A DNA stretch of 64,000 nucleotides from Plantago major (taxonomy: Eukaryota > Streptophyta > Magnoliopsida > Lamiales > Plantaginaceae), in assembly GCA_026545765.1 (NCBI GenBank), contig CM048842.1, positions 45,765,431 to 45,829,430 of the forward strand. Direction: 5' to 3'. Position 1 is the stretch's first letter; every line of letters starts with the position of its first letter. Of this stretch, positions 1-9,640 are shown one piece after another. Below the pieces are notes generated by a model. That model worked only from the letters and a program-made list of their open reading frames with translations, was not told the origin of the DNA and made no database searches. The position numbers and the translations under genes are program-made.

Positions 1-652
1 TTTCTTGGTAAATATTTATTTGTTTTACAAAGAAGAACAGCTCCCCATCCTTCTTTACAGCCATCTGTTTCTATGATGATGTAGTCTGTTACTAATGGTA
101 ATTCTAATGGTTTAATCTTTTTTACAACTTCTTTGATTTCTTTAACTAATTTAATATCCTCCTTATTGAATCTTCGTTGACCATTTTTTGTTGTTTTACT
201 GTATAATGGTCCTACTAGTTTTGATAAGTTGGGAATAAATTTTCTAGCATAGTTTACTAAACCTACAAAAGCTGGTATTTGTTTTAAGTTTTTGAATTTT
301 TCAGGGAAATCAATAATTTTTGTTGAAATGTGAGGTTATAATTCTATTTTTCCATTTCCAATTTCTAATCCTAGAAATGAAAATTTTCTTTTAAAAAGTT
401 CCATCTTTCTTTTTGAAACTACTATATTATATTTTTTTATTTCATTAAATACTTGATTCAAATGATTTTCATGTTCATAAATTGATTCACTGGCTACTAA
501 GATATCATCAATGTATAGCATGCAAAAATCATATTTTAAGAATATGTTATCCATAAATCTTTGAAAAATTGAAGGAGCGTTTTTTAGTACAAAACTTAAA
601 ACCTTCAAATACCTTCCGAACTTCATAATAAAGTCTTATAAAAAAAAAAAAG
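1..652 (-). mobile_element. Endogenous pararetrovirus, inverted fragment
   Basis: Read on the minus strand, this piece matches the reverse transcriptase and start of RNase H of the larger copy at about 5,440-6,030. It includes the YIDD polymerase motif and the stretch KNAPSIFQRFMDN. The two copies differ at only a few residues over about 80. At its outer (right) end the RT sequence is joined directly to the leader sequence that also begins the plus-strand copy, so the two copies lie head to head. Such inverted, partial arrangements are common for endogenous caulimovirids, which integrate by illegitimate recombination. The fragment is incomplete, cut by the window edge, and broken. Confidence 0.85.
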
Positions 653-835
653 AAGACATAACTAAAAATTTGTAAGAAGATACTTACAGTATGAGCGTAT
701 GAATAGCAGATGCAGTATGAACAATCGTGAGTTGCAAGCGGCGGATGCAGTATGAACAGAGTGAGGTTATACTTTTTTTTTTTTTTTTTTATAAGACTTT
801 AGTAAGAAGTTCGGAAGGTATTTGAAGGTTTTAAG
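595..835. repeat. Inverted repeat at pararetrovirus head-to-head junction
   Basis: Arms at 595-652 and 773-835 are inverted copies of one leader sequence, containing an A/T homopolymer, ATAAGACTTTA and TTCGGAAGGTATTTGAAGG. They enclose 120 bp of unrelated sequence. A transcript through it could fold into a stem of about 55 bp with few mismatches. Confidence 0.85.
653..772. other. Spacer between inverted leader arms, with direct repeat
   Basis: A short unique spacer. It contains two copies of ATGCAGTATGAACA (about 709-722 and 746-759), each followed by a GTGAG-like end. No coding potential is seen. It may be filler DNA made at the integration joint or viral intergenic sequence not present elsewhere in the window. 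Confidence 0.6.
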
Positions 836-1502
836 TAATGAGACTAAGGAGATAGGATTTCTCTCATCATTGATAACCTATCTTTAATTAATATCACCGA
901 ACTCCTCGAGTTAATTCGTGCTAATAATAAATCTTTAGTTAAAATAATTGAGAATGTAGACTATATTAAATATTTAAATACTCAAATCTAAGGAGAATTA
1001 AGAGGAATACATAAACATTTGCCTACTAGACAGGATATTCATCAGCTTGGTTTTTTATTAGAAAACTCAAAACCCCGACAGATCTTAGAAGCTAAAGATT
1101 TATTACATAAAGTAGAAAAACAGGTTATTAATTTAGAACAGGTTATTAGTACTGTTAAAGAAATAGTAGAAAGTTAAAACTGGAAAAAACAAAAGAATAT
1201 CTACAGGCTTTAACTGACGCTAAAAGATATAAAGCCGAAGAAAATAAAGAAGAAATTACGGGTTTCACTTTTTATACAGGGACAATTAGAGCCGATAAAA
1301 CATATCCTAATCTATTTAATTTTATTATAAGTTTGTTACTACAGATTATTGAGAAATTGAATAAATTATTAGAAAATATTAATAAGATACCACCAAGTTC
1401 ACAGACTATAGATAACAATCTAGATAAAATAATTAGTGGTATTAATAGATTAAATCTAGGAGAAGAAGTTAGAATAAAAAAAAAACCCACACCTTATACA
1501 CA
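836..1502 (+). pseudogene. Caulimovirid 5' coding region, unknown function
   Basis: The stretch from just after the leader to the movement protein has protein-like composition in plus-strand frames. It is rich in Leu, Ile, Lys and Glu with a heptad-like spacing that suggests coiled coil (for example around 1,060-1,170 and 1,330-1,450). Small coiled-coil proteins upstream of the polyprotein are known in badnaviruses (virion-associated P2 and P1 types), so a related role is possible. I recognise no specific motif. It is broken. Confidence 0.5.
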
Positions 1503-2144
1503 TTGGGTACCAAGAAAATGTGTATTCAACAGAATAGGAACTTTTTAGGAAGAAGTAGGACATTACAAGAAGCTAGAAATTCAACTAGTAACATACAAAG
1601 TGTTATTACATCAGACAGTTTTCTCAACAAAATAATAAGAAGAGGATCAAGATCTACTAGTAACCAACAGATTATACAGTTAGAAGAAGAAATAAATTTA
1701 GAAAGGAATATAGACTTATATAATCAACACCAATTAGATATATTAAATCCAAGAGTATTATATCAAACAGGTTTTAGAAATATTAATACAGTTCTAATAC
1801 GAAGTAGTAGAGAAGAAAGTCTTAGGGTTATTGACAAAACAGTAACTATAGATTTATTTTCTCCAAAAACCATACAGAAAATAACTCAGTCTGGGAAACA
1901 ATTTGCCCATATAGGATTAGTTATAATTGGCATAAAAGTTTTAGCAAGACAAAACTTAGGTAATAAATTATTAACATTATTATTAGATAAGTCATGGAAA
2001 ACAGAAATGAAAGAGGCCATTATTTCAGGAATAGAAATAGATTTAAGTCAAAACACTGCCTTATTTTATTGTACACCAGGGATCTTAAAAGACATAAAAG
2101 ATTTAAAAAATATAAAAAATTTCACTACAAGCAAAAGGATTTGA
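1503..2144 (+). CDS. Caulimovirid movement protein region
   Basis: The translated segment fits the 30K-superfamily movement proteins of Caulimoviridae, which move the virus through plasmodesmata. Features seen are a strand-rich core with VTIDLFSPKTIQ, a GLVIIGIKVLARQNLG stretch, and the D-S-W segment LLDKSWKTEMKEAIISGIEIDL followed at once by an aliphatic strand. Arg/Asn-rich sequence at the N-terminus precedes the core. The open stretch is shorter than a typical complete movement domain, and similar composition continues past its end. The call rests on position upstream of the coat protein and on motif pattern, not on a database match. Part of a broken element. Confidence 0.7.
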   Translation: MGTKKMCIQQNRNFLGRSRTLQEARNSTSNIQSVITSDSFLNKIIRRGSRSTSNQQIIQLEEEINLERNIDLYNQHQLDILNPRVLYQTGFRNINTVLIRSSREESLRVIDKTVTIDLFSPKTIQKITQSGKQFAHIGLVIIGIKVLARQNLGNKLLTLLLDKSWKTEMKEAIISGIEIDLSQNTALFYCTPGILKDIKDLKNIKNFTTSKRI

Positions 2145-2211
2145 AAATTATGAAGGAAATAATATTGTAATAAGTATAGGAACACTAGGAAAAGCTAGTA
2201 ACAGGTCAGGA

Positions 2212-2700
2212 ATGAAATATAAAGTCAATATTGATGGAGTTGTTAATACAATTGCTTCGAAATCAATAAAAATGATAGATCCAATAAAAATAGATCCAGA
2301 AGAGTTAGCAGGACTTGAATGGTCATTAGAAGATTTACAAGAATCAAGTAGTACAATATTAGAACCTAAAAAGAGTTACATTTATGAAGATGCTAAAGGG
2401 ATACAAAGCTTAAGATTTGTAGATTTTAAAAAAGAAAATCAACCGAATGAAGAAAATGAAACTGAGACAGAGTATACTTTTATGAATATAGAATATGATA
2501 CAGATCCTATATATGACACAGATACTGAAGAGAATGATGAAAAAATAATAATTGGATTCGATGAATTTGAACAAGAAGAAAATGATTTTAGTATAATTGA
2601 TTATTTAGAAGAAGAACCTTCAACAGGGTTTAAAATTGAAGAAACTACTAAAACATTTGATGATATTATTAATAAAAAATTCACTAAGTTAAACATTTAA
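2212..2700 (+). CDS. Caulimovirid movement/coat linker, acidic
   Basis: A 162-residue segment begins with a short strand-rich region (KYKVNIDGVVNTIASKSIKM), probably the tail of the movement protein. It then becomes strongly acidic (runs of D and E with Tyr and Thr, for example around 2,450-2,590). Acidic linkers flanking the capsid domain are usual in caulimovirid polyproteins, where they are removed by the viral protease. No catalytic motif is visible. It lies 15 bases upstream of the coat protein segment. Confidence 0.55.
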   Translation: MKYKVNIDGVVNTIASKSIKMIDPIKIDPEELAGLEWSLEDLQESSSTILEPKKSYIYEDAKGIQSLRFVDFKKENQPNEENETETEYTFMNIEYDTDPIYDTDTEENDEKIIIGFDEFEQEENDFSIIDYLEEEPSTGFKIEETTKTFDDIINKKFTKLNI

Positions 2701-2715
2701 GAAAAAGTAGATGAT

Positions 2716-4008
2716 ATGATAATAGACTGCATTACAGAATTAGGATGGACTTATGAAGAAAGTTATAGTAAATTACAAGAATTGTATAATTTACCCCTAG
2801 TAGAAGATATACAACAAGGTAAAACAATGATTTCTGATTTTTATAAACAAGAAAAAGCTTTTATGGATCAAGATATGGTAAACATAAGAAAAAGAGCTAA
2901 AATGGAATGGACAGAACCAGGAACAAGTACAGAGGAAACCATAGGAAGAGAAAAATGGACTCCTCCATCACAACATTATACAGGAGAATCAAAATATGTT
3001 AGTCAAGGACCTATATTACCATTAGGGAATCTTTATAGCGGAAATATGTTATTATTAGAAAAACAAAAACCACAACTCTGGGGAGATGAGATATTGGTAT
3101 GGGAACCAACAGTGGTGAGATTTTGGGAAACAAATAAACGAGATAGTATGGACATGTTTTCTTATTTAGAAACCACATTAGGTCCAATAGCCTTAGGCAT
3201 ATGGCAAAGCAAGAAAGCCCAAGACCCAGATGAAATAAACAGACTTAAAGCTATAGGTGATAACTCATATAACTTCACCAGCCAAATTAGAACACTAATA
3301 CTAGGAGTAGACCCAGCAAAAAATACTACTCTTATACAAGATACAGGTATTAGAAATTTGGAACAATTAAGTATAGCAGATATGAGATACATAAATGAAT
3401 TTACATTAGACTTTACTAGATTATTATCTCAAACAGGACAAGCTATGAATGATGTTTTATGTGATAAATATTTTATTAAATTACCAGGTGATTTAGGAAA
3501 AAATATTCATGAATCATGGAAACAACAGTTTAGTGAAAGAAAAAATTTAGGAATTGGACCTAGAATCACTTATACATTTACTATACTAGAAGATAAATGT
3601 AAAGAAGTAACTTTACAAGAACAGTTAAAAAAGAATGCTTATGCGTTTTGCAAAACAGCTATTTATACACCACAAGCATATGGTCAATATAGTACACCAA
3701 AAAAGAAACTAAGAAAAAGTACAACGTATAGGAAAGAATTTAAACCATATAAAGGTAACAGATATGTTAAAAAACCTCAGACTAGAAAGTGTAGATGTTT
3801 TATATGTGGAGATGAAAAACATTTAGCAAATAAATGTCCTAATAAGAATAAAAATACAGAAAGAAGTAACTTGGTAGAACAGCTAGGAGAATATAAAATA
3901 GAACCTTTAGACATAAACGATTCGGATGATGAATCAGTCTATAGTATTTATAGTAGTGATAATGATAACCAACTTAGTAAAATTACTTATACTTACATGA
4001 ATAGATAA
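2716..4008 (+). CDS. Caulimovirid coat protein with zinc knuckle
   Basis: A 430-residue segment with the build of a caulimovirid capsid protein. The N-terminal half is hydrophilic, the middle is helix-rich (about residues 130-300), and a Lys/Arg-rich basic stretch (KKKLRKSTTYRKEFKPYKG) precedes the nucleic-acid-binding zinc knuckle at about 3,789-3,838. The knuckle reads C-R-C-F-I-C-x4-H-x4-C, that is C-x-C-x2-C-x4-H-x4-C, the form reported for badnavirus-type capsids. The C-terminus is acidic and Ser/Tyr-rich (DDESVYSIYSSDNDN). In the virus family this protein packages the genome and is cut from a polyprotein. Confidence 0.85.
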   Translation: MIIDCITELGWTYEESYSKLQELYNLPLVEDIQQGKTMISDFYKQEKAFMDQDMVNIRKRAKMEWTEPGTSTEETIGREKWTPPSQHYTGESKYVSQGPILPLGNLYSGNMLLLEKQKPQLWGDEILVWEPTVVRFWETNKRDSMDMFSYLETTLGPIALGIWQSKKAQDPDEINRLKAIGDNSYNFTSQIRTLILGVDPAKNTTLIQDTGIRNLEQLSIADMRYINEFTLDFTRLLSQTGQAMNDVLCDKYFIKLPGDLGKNIHESWKQQFSERKNLGIGPRITYTFTILEDKCKEVTLQEQLKKNAYAFCKTAIYTPQAYGQYSTPKKKLRKSTTYRKEFKPYKGNRYVKKPQTRKCRCFICGDEKHLANKCPNKNKNTERSNLVEQLGEYKIEPLDINDSDDESVYSIYSSDNDNQLSKITYTYMNR

Positions 4009-4059
4009 GAAGATTGTAAACATGAATGAATTAGTAAAAGAGGAAATAATTATATTAAA

Positions 4060-4125
4060 TGTTTCAATTGCGGTTATTTTCCAAGTATTGAAAAAAGATC
4101 ACAGTGTAATATATGCTATTTATGC
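4060..4125 (+). other. Second cysteine motif, badnavirus/florendovirus type
   Basis: Just after the coat protein, a plus-strand frame reads C-F-N-C, eleven residues, C-N-I-C, two residues, C. This matches the first part of the C-x2-C-x11-C-x2-C-x4-C-x2-C motif described between capsid and protease of badnaviruses. It is useful for placing the element within the family. Confidence 0.7.
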
Positions 4126-4149
4126 CTAAAATTATTATATAAACAAAAT

Positions 4150-4764
4150 ATGTCTATAGATAAGAAACCATTAAAAGAACAAAGTATGGAATTAATTACA
4201 GAAAAAATAGAAAAAATAGTAATAACAAATGAATTACATAGTTTAAAAATTAAAAATTTAGAAGAAAAAGTTTTACATATAGAAAATAGGATATATAAAA
4301 ATAAGCAAAAATTAGAAGAATCCTTAGAAGACATAGATTTAACAAATATGTCCACTGAACTCACCCTAATACAAACTAGGAATATAACAAATATGATTAA
4401 TTTACAATGTAGGTTATGGCTAGACAATAATGAATACTTAGATCTTACAACCCTCTTAGACACAGGAGCAACTAAAAGTGTAATTTCACATAGTATGGTA
4501 CATTTACAACATAAAAAAGAATTATCATATAAATTAGTCACTAGGACTATAGAAGACAGATTAATGACAATTACACATTATATAGAACCAATAGGAATAC
4601 AATTTATAGATTTCTCAGGAAATTATAGTATGAAATACAATATTCCCCAAGTAAATATTAGTCCCGAGTATGTTAAATCTAAAGATTTTATTCTAGGACT
4701 TAATTTTATTCTAGCATTACAGGGTGCGATTACTATTGCAAAAAAATTACATTACAATAAGTAA
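4150..4764 (+). CDS. Caulimovirid aspartic protease region
   Basis: A Lys/Glu-rich helical first third (about residues 1-70) is followed by a retropepsin-like domain with active-site segment LTTLLDTGATKSVIS at about 4,441-4,485. The D-T-G triad is the catalytic signature of viral aspartic proteases, which cut the polyprotein into capsid and polymerase parts. The downstream FILGLNFI matches the conserved I-L-G segment of the fold. It sits between coat protein and reverse transcriptase as in badnaviruses and florendoviruses. The next segment overlaps its 3' end in another frame. Confidence 0.85.
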   Translation: MSIDKKPLKEQSMELITEKIEKIVITNELHSLKIKNLEEKVLHIENRIYKNKQKLEESLEDIDLTNMSTELTLIQTRNITNMINLQCRLWLDNNEYLDLTTLLDTGATKSVISHSMVHLQHKKELSYKLVTRTIEDRLMTITHYIEPIGIQFIDFSGNYSMKYNIPQVNISPEYVKSKDFILGLNFILALQGAITIAKKLHYNK

Positions 4765-5731
4765 ACATACATATAGTATACCAACTTTAAGATATACTCA
4801 AACATCAGAGTTAGCACAGAAGCGTGGTGGACTAGGAAACTTAGAATTTTTTAAGAATCCTTCGAAAACCAATATAGAAAATGATACATTAAGATTACTT
4901 ACAAACATGTTGACACATGAACTAGAAAAAGGAATAGATGTCACTAAAAGTAGTAATCATCCTATAATATTACATTTAGAAAAAATAGGATTAATAGGAG
5001 AAGACATTATGAAATCAAGAGTCGTATATGAATGTAAATTTAAAATTAAAAATCCTGATATCACTATTAGAACAACAAACATTGAATACAGTCCATTAGA
5101 TAAGGAAGAATTTAAAAATCAGATTCCTGAAATGATAAAACAGAATTTAATAAGAAAATCAGAAAGTCCACATAGGTCAGCAACATTTATTGTAAGAAAT
5201 CATAGTGAAATTAAAAGAGAAAAGGCTAGAATAGTTTATAATTATAAAAGACTAAATGATAATACAGAAGATGATGGGTATAATATACCTAATAAAGATA
5301 CTCTAATAAATTTAATTCAAAAGAAAAAGATTTTCTCAAAATTCGATTTAAAATCAGGTTACAATCAGCTTAAATTATCAGAAGATTTTAAACCTTGGAC
5401 AGCTTTTACATGCTCAGAAGGACAATTTGAATGGAATGTCTTAAGTTTTGGACTAAAAAACGCTCCTTCAATTTTTCAAAGATTTATGGATAACATATTC
5501 TTAAAATATGATTTTTGCATGGTGTACATTGATGATATCTTAGTAGCCAGTGAATCAATTTATGAACATGAAAATCATTTGAATCAAGTATTTAATGAAA
5601 TTAAAAAACATAATATAGTAGTTTCAAAAAGAAAGATGGAACTTTTTAAAAGAAAATTTTCATTTCTAGGATTAGAAATTGGAAATGGAAAAAATAGAAT
5701 TACAACCCCACATTTCAACAAAAAATATTGA
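4724..5731 (+). CDS. Caulimovirid reverse transcriptase
   Basis: This shows conserved reverse transcriptase blocks: PHRSATFIVRN, KARIVYNYKRLN, KIFSKFDLKSGYNQLKL (first catalytic Asp), FGLKNAPSIFQRFMDN, and the catalytic box YIDDILVA (YIDD at 5,525-5,536) followed by the H-x-x-HL-x-x-VF thumb segment. It copies the pregenomic RNA into DNA in the virus family. The protein is close to the 1-652 inverted fragment, so both derive from the same or very similar viruses. Confidence 0.9.
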   Translation: MRLLLQKNYITISKHTYSIPTLRYTQTSELAQKRGGLGNLEFFKNPSKTNIENDTLRLLTNMLTHELEKGIDVTKSSNHPIILHLEKIGLIGEDIMKSRVVYECKFKIKNPDITIRTTNIEYSPLDKEEFKNQIPEMIKQNLIRKSESPHRSATFIVRNHSEIKREKARIVYNYKRLNDNTEDDGYNIPNKDTLINLIQKKKIFSKFDLKSGYNQLKLSEDFKPWTAFTCSEGQFEWNVLSFGLKNAPSIFQRFMDNIFLKYDFCMVYIDDILVASESIYEHENHLNQVFNEIKKHNIVVSKRKMELFKRKFSFLGLEIGNGKNRITTPHFNKKY

Positions 5732-5739
5732 TTTACCTT

Positions 5740-6372
5740 AAAAATTCGAAAACTTAAAACATATACAAGCTTTTCTAGGTTTAGTAAACTATGCTAGAAA
5801 ATTTATTCCCAACTTATCAAAACTAGTAGGACCATTATACAGTAAAACAACAAAAAATGGTCAACGAAGATTCAATAAGGAGGATATTAAATTAGTTAAA
5901 GAAATCAAAGAAGTTGTAAAAAAGATTGAACCATTAGAATTACCATTAGTAACAGACTATATCATCATAGAAACAGATGGCTGTAAAGAAGGATGGGGAG
6001 CTGTTCTTCTTTGTAATACAAATAAATATTTACCAAGAAATAGTGAAAAGGTTTGCGCTTATACTAGTGGAAATTTTAATAAAACAGGATTAAACTGGAC
6101 TAGTTTAGACTATGAGATACAGGCATTAATTAATGCACTAGAAAAATTTAAGATTTTCTTAAATAAAGAATTCACTGTCAGAACAGATTGTGAAGCCATA
6201 GTTAAATTCATTAAAAATGATCAAAGTAAAAAATTAAATAGAACTAGATGGATTAATTTACAAAACATAATACAAGGAAGTGGATTTATTATAAATTTTG
6301 AACATATTAAAGGAAACAATAATACTATTGCTGATATCTTATCAAGAAACTTGAACAGGTTATTTCATGGAT
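5740..6372 (+). pseudogene. Caulimovirid RNase H domain
   Basis: Plus-strand reading continues the polymerase with a connection segment ([18 protein letters not shown]) and then RNase [14 protein letters not shown] (first catalytic Asp), the SLDYEIQAL segment (catalytic Glu), FTVRTDCEAIVKFI (catalytic Asp), and the C-terminal NTIADILSR (last Asp). All four acidic positions are visible. RNase H degrades the RNA strand during reverse transcription. It is part of a broken element. Confidence 0.8.
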
Positions 6373-6677
6373 AAAAATCAGAAAATGAGAAGGCTTATAA
6401 ATCCTCAACAAACAGACAAAGAAACAACAATGGATATTTCTGATGAAGAAATCAAGACAGACCAAGAAATTTACAGCAAACAACCCTGGCCAACGCCAGT
6501 GTTTTGGCCAATGACAGTATCAAACCAAAACCTTTCACAAACAGGGCCAAGTTCTTCAAAACAATTTCCTAAAAATTCTAGCCCACAAGTCCAACAAAAG
6601 GCTATTACTTTTGGCCCAAATACATTACCAGTTTGCACAGATGAAACCAAAAAATTTAGGCCCATGGCTGTCTTCAA
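6367..6677 (+). CDS. Caulimovirid tail ORF, unknown
   Basis: A short ORF begins within a few bases of the end of RNase H. It encodes a hydrophilic protein rich in Pro, Gln, Ser, Thr and Lys with no recognisable domain. A small second ORF downstream of the polyprotein is known in some florendoviruses. The 3' end lies at the junction with Sirevirus sequence, so the natural C-terminus may be missing and the last residues may not be viral. Confidence 0.5.
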
Positions 6678-7153
6678 ATAGCTCTTTGACGCCTTGAATC
6701 ATGGAAGCGTCCTTGATGTTGATTTTTCAATCGGAATATCTTGCAGAAAGTCTTGCAGTCTAGAACAATTTCTTGTCCTTGGACTTCAGTCTGCATGTAT
6801 ATCTCTTCTTCATCATTTACAACCTTTGTGAAGATTTTGGAGTTGTTATAGAACTCCAGTACATCCAGTGTGGATAGTCCACTGGGTGCAGCAGATAGAA
6901 GCTTGTAGATATGGGAATTCTTCAGCATCCCCAATATCAGTTTCCTTTATGGTCTTGAAGGTATAACTGCTGGTACATATTTATTCACTAGAAAAGCTCC
7001 CCAATTGATTTTGTGGTTAGGGTTCCAGTCCGATGGGGTGAACTTTCCCAGAAGGCGTTTATTCAACACCTTAAGTTCCTTTCCTCCTTGCTTTTCAGCA
7101 GGAGTAGATGATGCGACCTTAGGGTTCTTGGTGGTCATCTTCTTGGGTGCCAT
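6678..7153 (-). pseudogene. Sirevirus E accessory ORF, N-terminal part
   Basis: Begins with MAPKKMTTKNPK at 7,153, preceded by the conserved TATATAAGAGATGG-like context shared by the other copies. The conserved N-terminal domain follows, with the segments TPSDWNPNHKINWGAFLV and LDVLEFYNNSKIFTKVV. It is very close to the same region of element A (18,507-19,997). The function is unknown. The E-F-Y-x-N pattern recalls plant transposon-associated proteins (from memory, a Pfam family called putative plant transposon protein). Broken, and truncated by the caulimovirid junction. Confidence 0.75.
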
Positions 7154-8071
7154 CTCTTATATAGAGTTTTGAGTGAGTGGTTTTTCAGATGAATTTTGCA
7201 CAATTAATCGAGATTAGTCTATCTTTTCAGAAGACTAAGCACAAAAAGTTGAGTTTGCAGAAGGGGTTTTGAAGAAATCTTGAGAGATTTTGCTATTTTG
7301 ATGCAAGTGTGAAATTTCGGAATTGGTAAGTGTGTTTGTCTTTTACCCAATTCCTATATATATATATAGCAGACAGAATGTACATAGATACAACATACAT
7401 TCAGCTGAATATGAATGCGTGTCTTTATATCTGCATAGGCATGGTATCACGTACTTTCTCCATTAAATGCATAGTGGGCCATGTCTGCATTTCTCAACAA
7501 ACATTACTTGCTTTGTTTTAATCACAACCTTTGAGATCAAACATTTATTCATCAAGGGCTTATATTGAGTATCTTGTAATCAACAAATGGTATTGTGCCG
7601 ACTTGATGGATTTTTAATATGCTACATTCATTGTGTCACTAAGTAAAGAGTAGGAACACTTTAATCGTTTAAGCTTATCATTCTGAGTGTCAAGTCCTTA
7701 TCTATATATTGTTTATCATGAAAATGGTAAAAATACAAGACATTGGACAAGTTTGACATTCAGATATTATATTTTTCGGGCTTTGTCTATCTTTTCTCTT
7801 GATGACTAAATAGCTTTCTGAGTTCAAGTGTCAGAAGCTTCAGTTGTTTGAATGTATTTGACCCACTTTCAGTAAGTAAGTTCTAGTCTTATTTACTTAT
7901 TGAGTGTGTACCAACTTTTGCCTTTCTGGATACCCGTTCCAGAAATGTTTTGCCTTTCTGAGTGTTGCTACTCAGAAACCTTTGCATCACTTCTTATCAA
8001 CTTGGCTTTCTGAGAACATGTTCTCAGAGGCCTACCTCACTTACTCTGACTTTAGAGATTCAAGACATTTT
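7154..8071 (-). promoter_or_regulatory. Promoter-like spacer between pol and accessory ORF (E)
   Basis: 918 bp without a credible gene. On the minus strand a TATA tract (7,354-7,369, CTATATATATATATAG) lies 201 bp upstream of the accessory ATG, and the palindrome-like CATTAAATGCAT (7,461-7,472) lies about 95 bp further upstream. Near the pol end, at 7,916-8,040, are three small hairpins built from TTTCTGG/CCAGAAA and TTTCTGAG/CTCAGAAA. The same layout recurs in elements A, B and C, which supports function over chance. Confidence 0.6.
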
Positions 8072-9640
8072 TCAGTCCTTAGGCATCTCCATTAATACAA
8101 GATTATATCTTAAGGTCAAGAACCGGATTTCTTGTAGGGGCTTGGTGAATATATCTGCAAGTTGGTATTCTGTGCCAATCTTGAGTATCTCTATATTGCC
8201 TTTCTCAACATGGTCTCTGAGGAAGTGGTGTCTAACATCAATTTGCTTTGTTCTGGCATGGAACTTGGGGTTCTGTGTGATTGCAATAGCACTTGTGTTA
8301 TCACAGAAAATGGGAGTTTTCTCTTCATTGAGTCCATAGTCTCTGAGTTGTTGTTGAATCCACAGAATTTGTGTCGCACAACAACCAACAACAATATATT
8401 CAGCCTCTGTGGTAGAAGTTGCAATTGAGTTTTGTTTCTTGCTAAACCTTGAGATAAGTCTAGTTCCCAGAAACTGACAAGTTCCAGAGGTACTTTTCCT
8501 ATCAACCATTGATCCAGCATAATCAGCATCTGAGTAACCAGCCAAACTCAATCCACTTTCTTTTGTATACCACAAGCCTAGCTACATTTACTGTACCTTT
8601 CACATACCTTAATATTTTCATAGCAATGTTGTAGTGTGATTGCATTGGATTTGTTTGAAACCTAGCGCACACTCCAACTGCATATTGAATATCAGGTCCG
8701 CTTGCAGTAAGGTAAAATAATGAACCTATCAACTTCCTATACTTGAGTTCATCAACACTCTTATCTAATTCAGTATAGGTCATCTTGGTTCCTATGCTCA
8801 TAGGTATCTTAGCATTCTTTTTAGAAGGCTTAAGATTGAATTTTGTGAGCATGTCGTTTGCATACTTTGTCTGACTAATGAATATTCCATCATTGAGTTG
8901 CTTGACTTGCAATCCTAGGAAGTAGTTCAATTCTCCCATCATGCTCATCTCAAACTTACTTTTCATGAGATTTGCAAAGTCATCACAAAGTTGCTTGTCC
9001 TTAGATACAAATATAATGTCATCAACATATACTTGAACTAAGAGTAGTTTCCCATCATGATTTAAAGTAAATAAAGTTTTATCAACTTCACCTTTCTTGA
9101 AACCACTTTCCAGAAGGTATTTGGACAAAGTGTCATACCACGCTCTTGGAGCCTGTTTCAGTCCATATAGAACTTTCTGTAGCTTATAGACCATTCAACT
9201 TTCTGAGGAAACATCAAAGCCAGGTGGTTGTTCAAAATAAACTTCCTCAGCAAGTTCACCATTCAAGAATGCACTTTTGACATCCATCTGATAAACTTTA
9301 AAGGCTTTATGAGCTTAAAAGGCCAGAAAGAGTCTTATTGCATCCAATCTAGCAACTGGTGCATATGACTCATCAAAATCTAAGCCTTCAGTCTGGGTGA
9401 ATCCCTTGGCAACCAACCTTGCTTTGTTTCTGGTTATTTCACCAGATTCATTCATCTTGTTTCTGTAAACCCACTTAGTTCCAATCACAGATATTCCTTC
9501 TACAAATGGAACTAGTTTCCAGACTTTGTTTCTCTCAAATTGATCCAACTTTTCTTGCATTTCAGAGATCCAGTCTTGGTCTCTTAATACTTCTTCTATG
9601 GTTTTAGGTTCAATGTTTGAGATGAACCATTCAAAGAGAG
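8072..9640 (-). pseudogene. Sirevirus E reverse transcriptase and RNase H
   Basis: A Ty1/copia polymerase. The RT part shows [27 protein letters not shown] and [13 protein letters not shown], then [11 protein letters not shown] and the catalytic VYVDDIIF (about 9,010-9,035). The RNase H part shows GYSDADYAGS, RKSTSGTCQFLG, the STTEAEYI catalytic Glu segment, FCDNTSAIAI, and the C-terminal HIDVRHHFLRD-like and QLADIFTKPL segments. It copies element RNA into DNA. The residues match elements B and A at roughly nine in ten positions. Broken. Confidence 0.85.

Larger units (their letters stand above)
773..6677 (+). mobile_element. Endogenous caulimovirid, main copy
   Basis: An AT-rich pararetrovirus copy with domain order movement protein, coat protein with zinc knuckle, aspartic protease, reverse transcriptase, RNase H, then a short tail ORF. 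The coat-protein cysteine pattern C-x-C-x2-C-x4-H-x4-C and a second pattern C-x2-C-x11-C-x2-C resemble those described for badnaviruses and florendoviruses. There are no LTRs and no integrase, as expected for Caulimoviridae. The right end runs straight into Sirevirus sequence at about 6,677. It is broken, with roughly six to eight interruptions, some of which may be natural ORF boundaries. The genus assignment is uncertain. Confidence 0.85.

Noticed and set aside
595-620. Leader-to-RT joint as an integrated spliced viral RNA
   Set aside because: The joint does not fall at GT...AG ends; a shared TTAAG at both sides fits short-homology joining better.
595-835. MicroRNA precursor
   Set aside because: The arms are long, nearly perfect and of viral origin, with a 120-bp loop, which fits an inverted repeat better than a miRNA hairpin.
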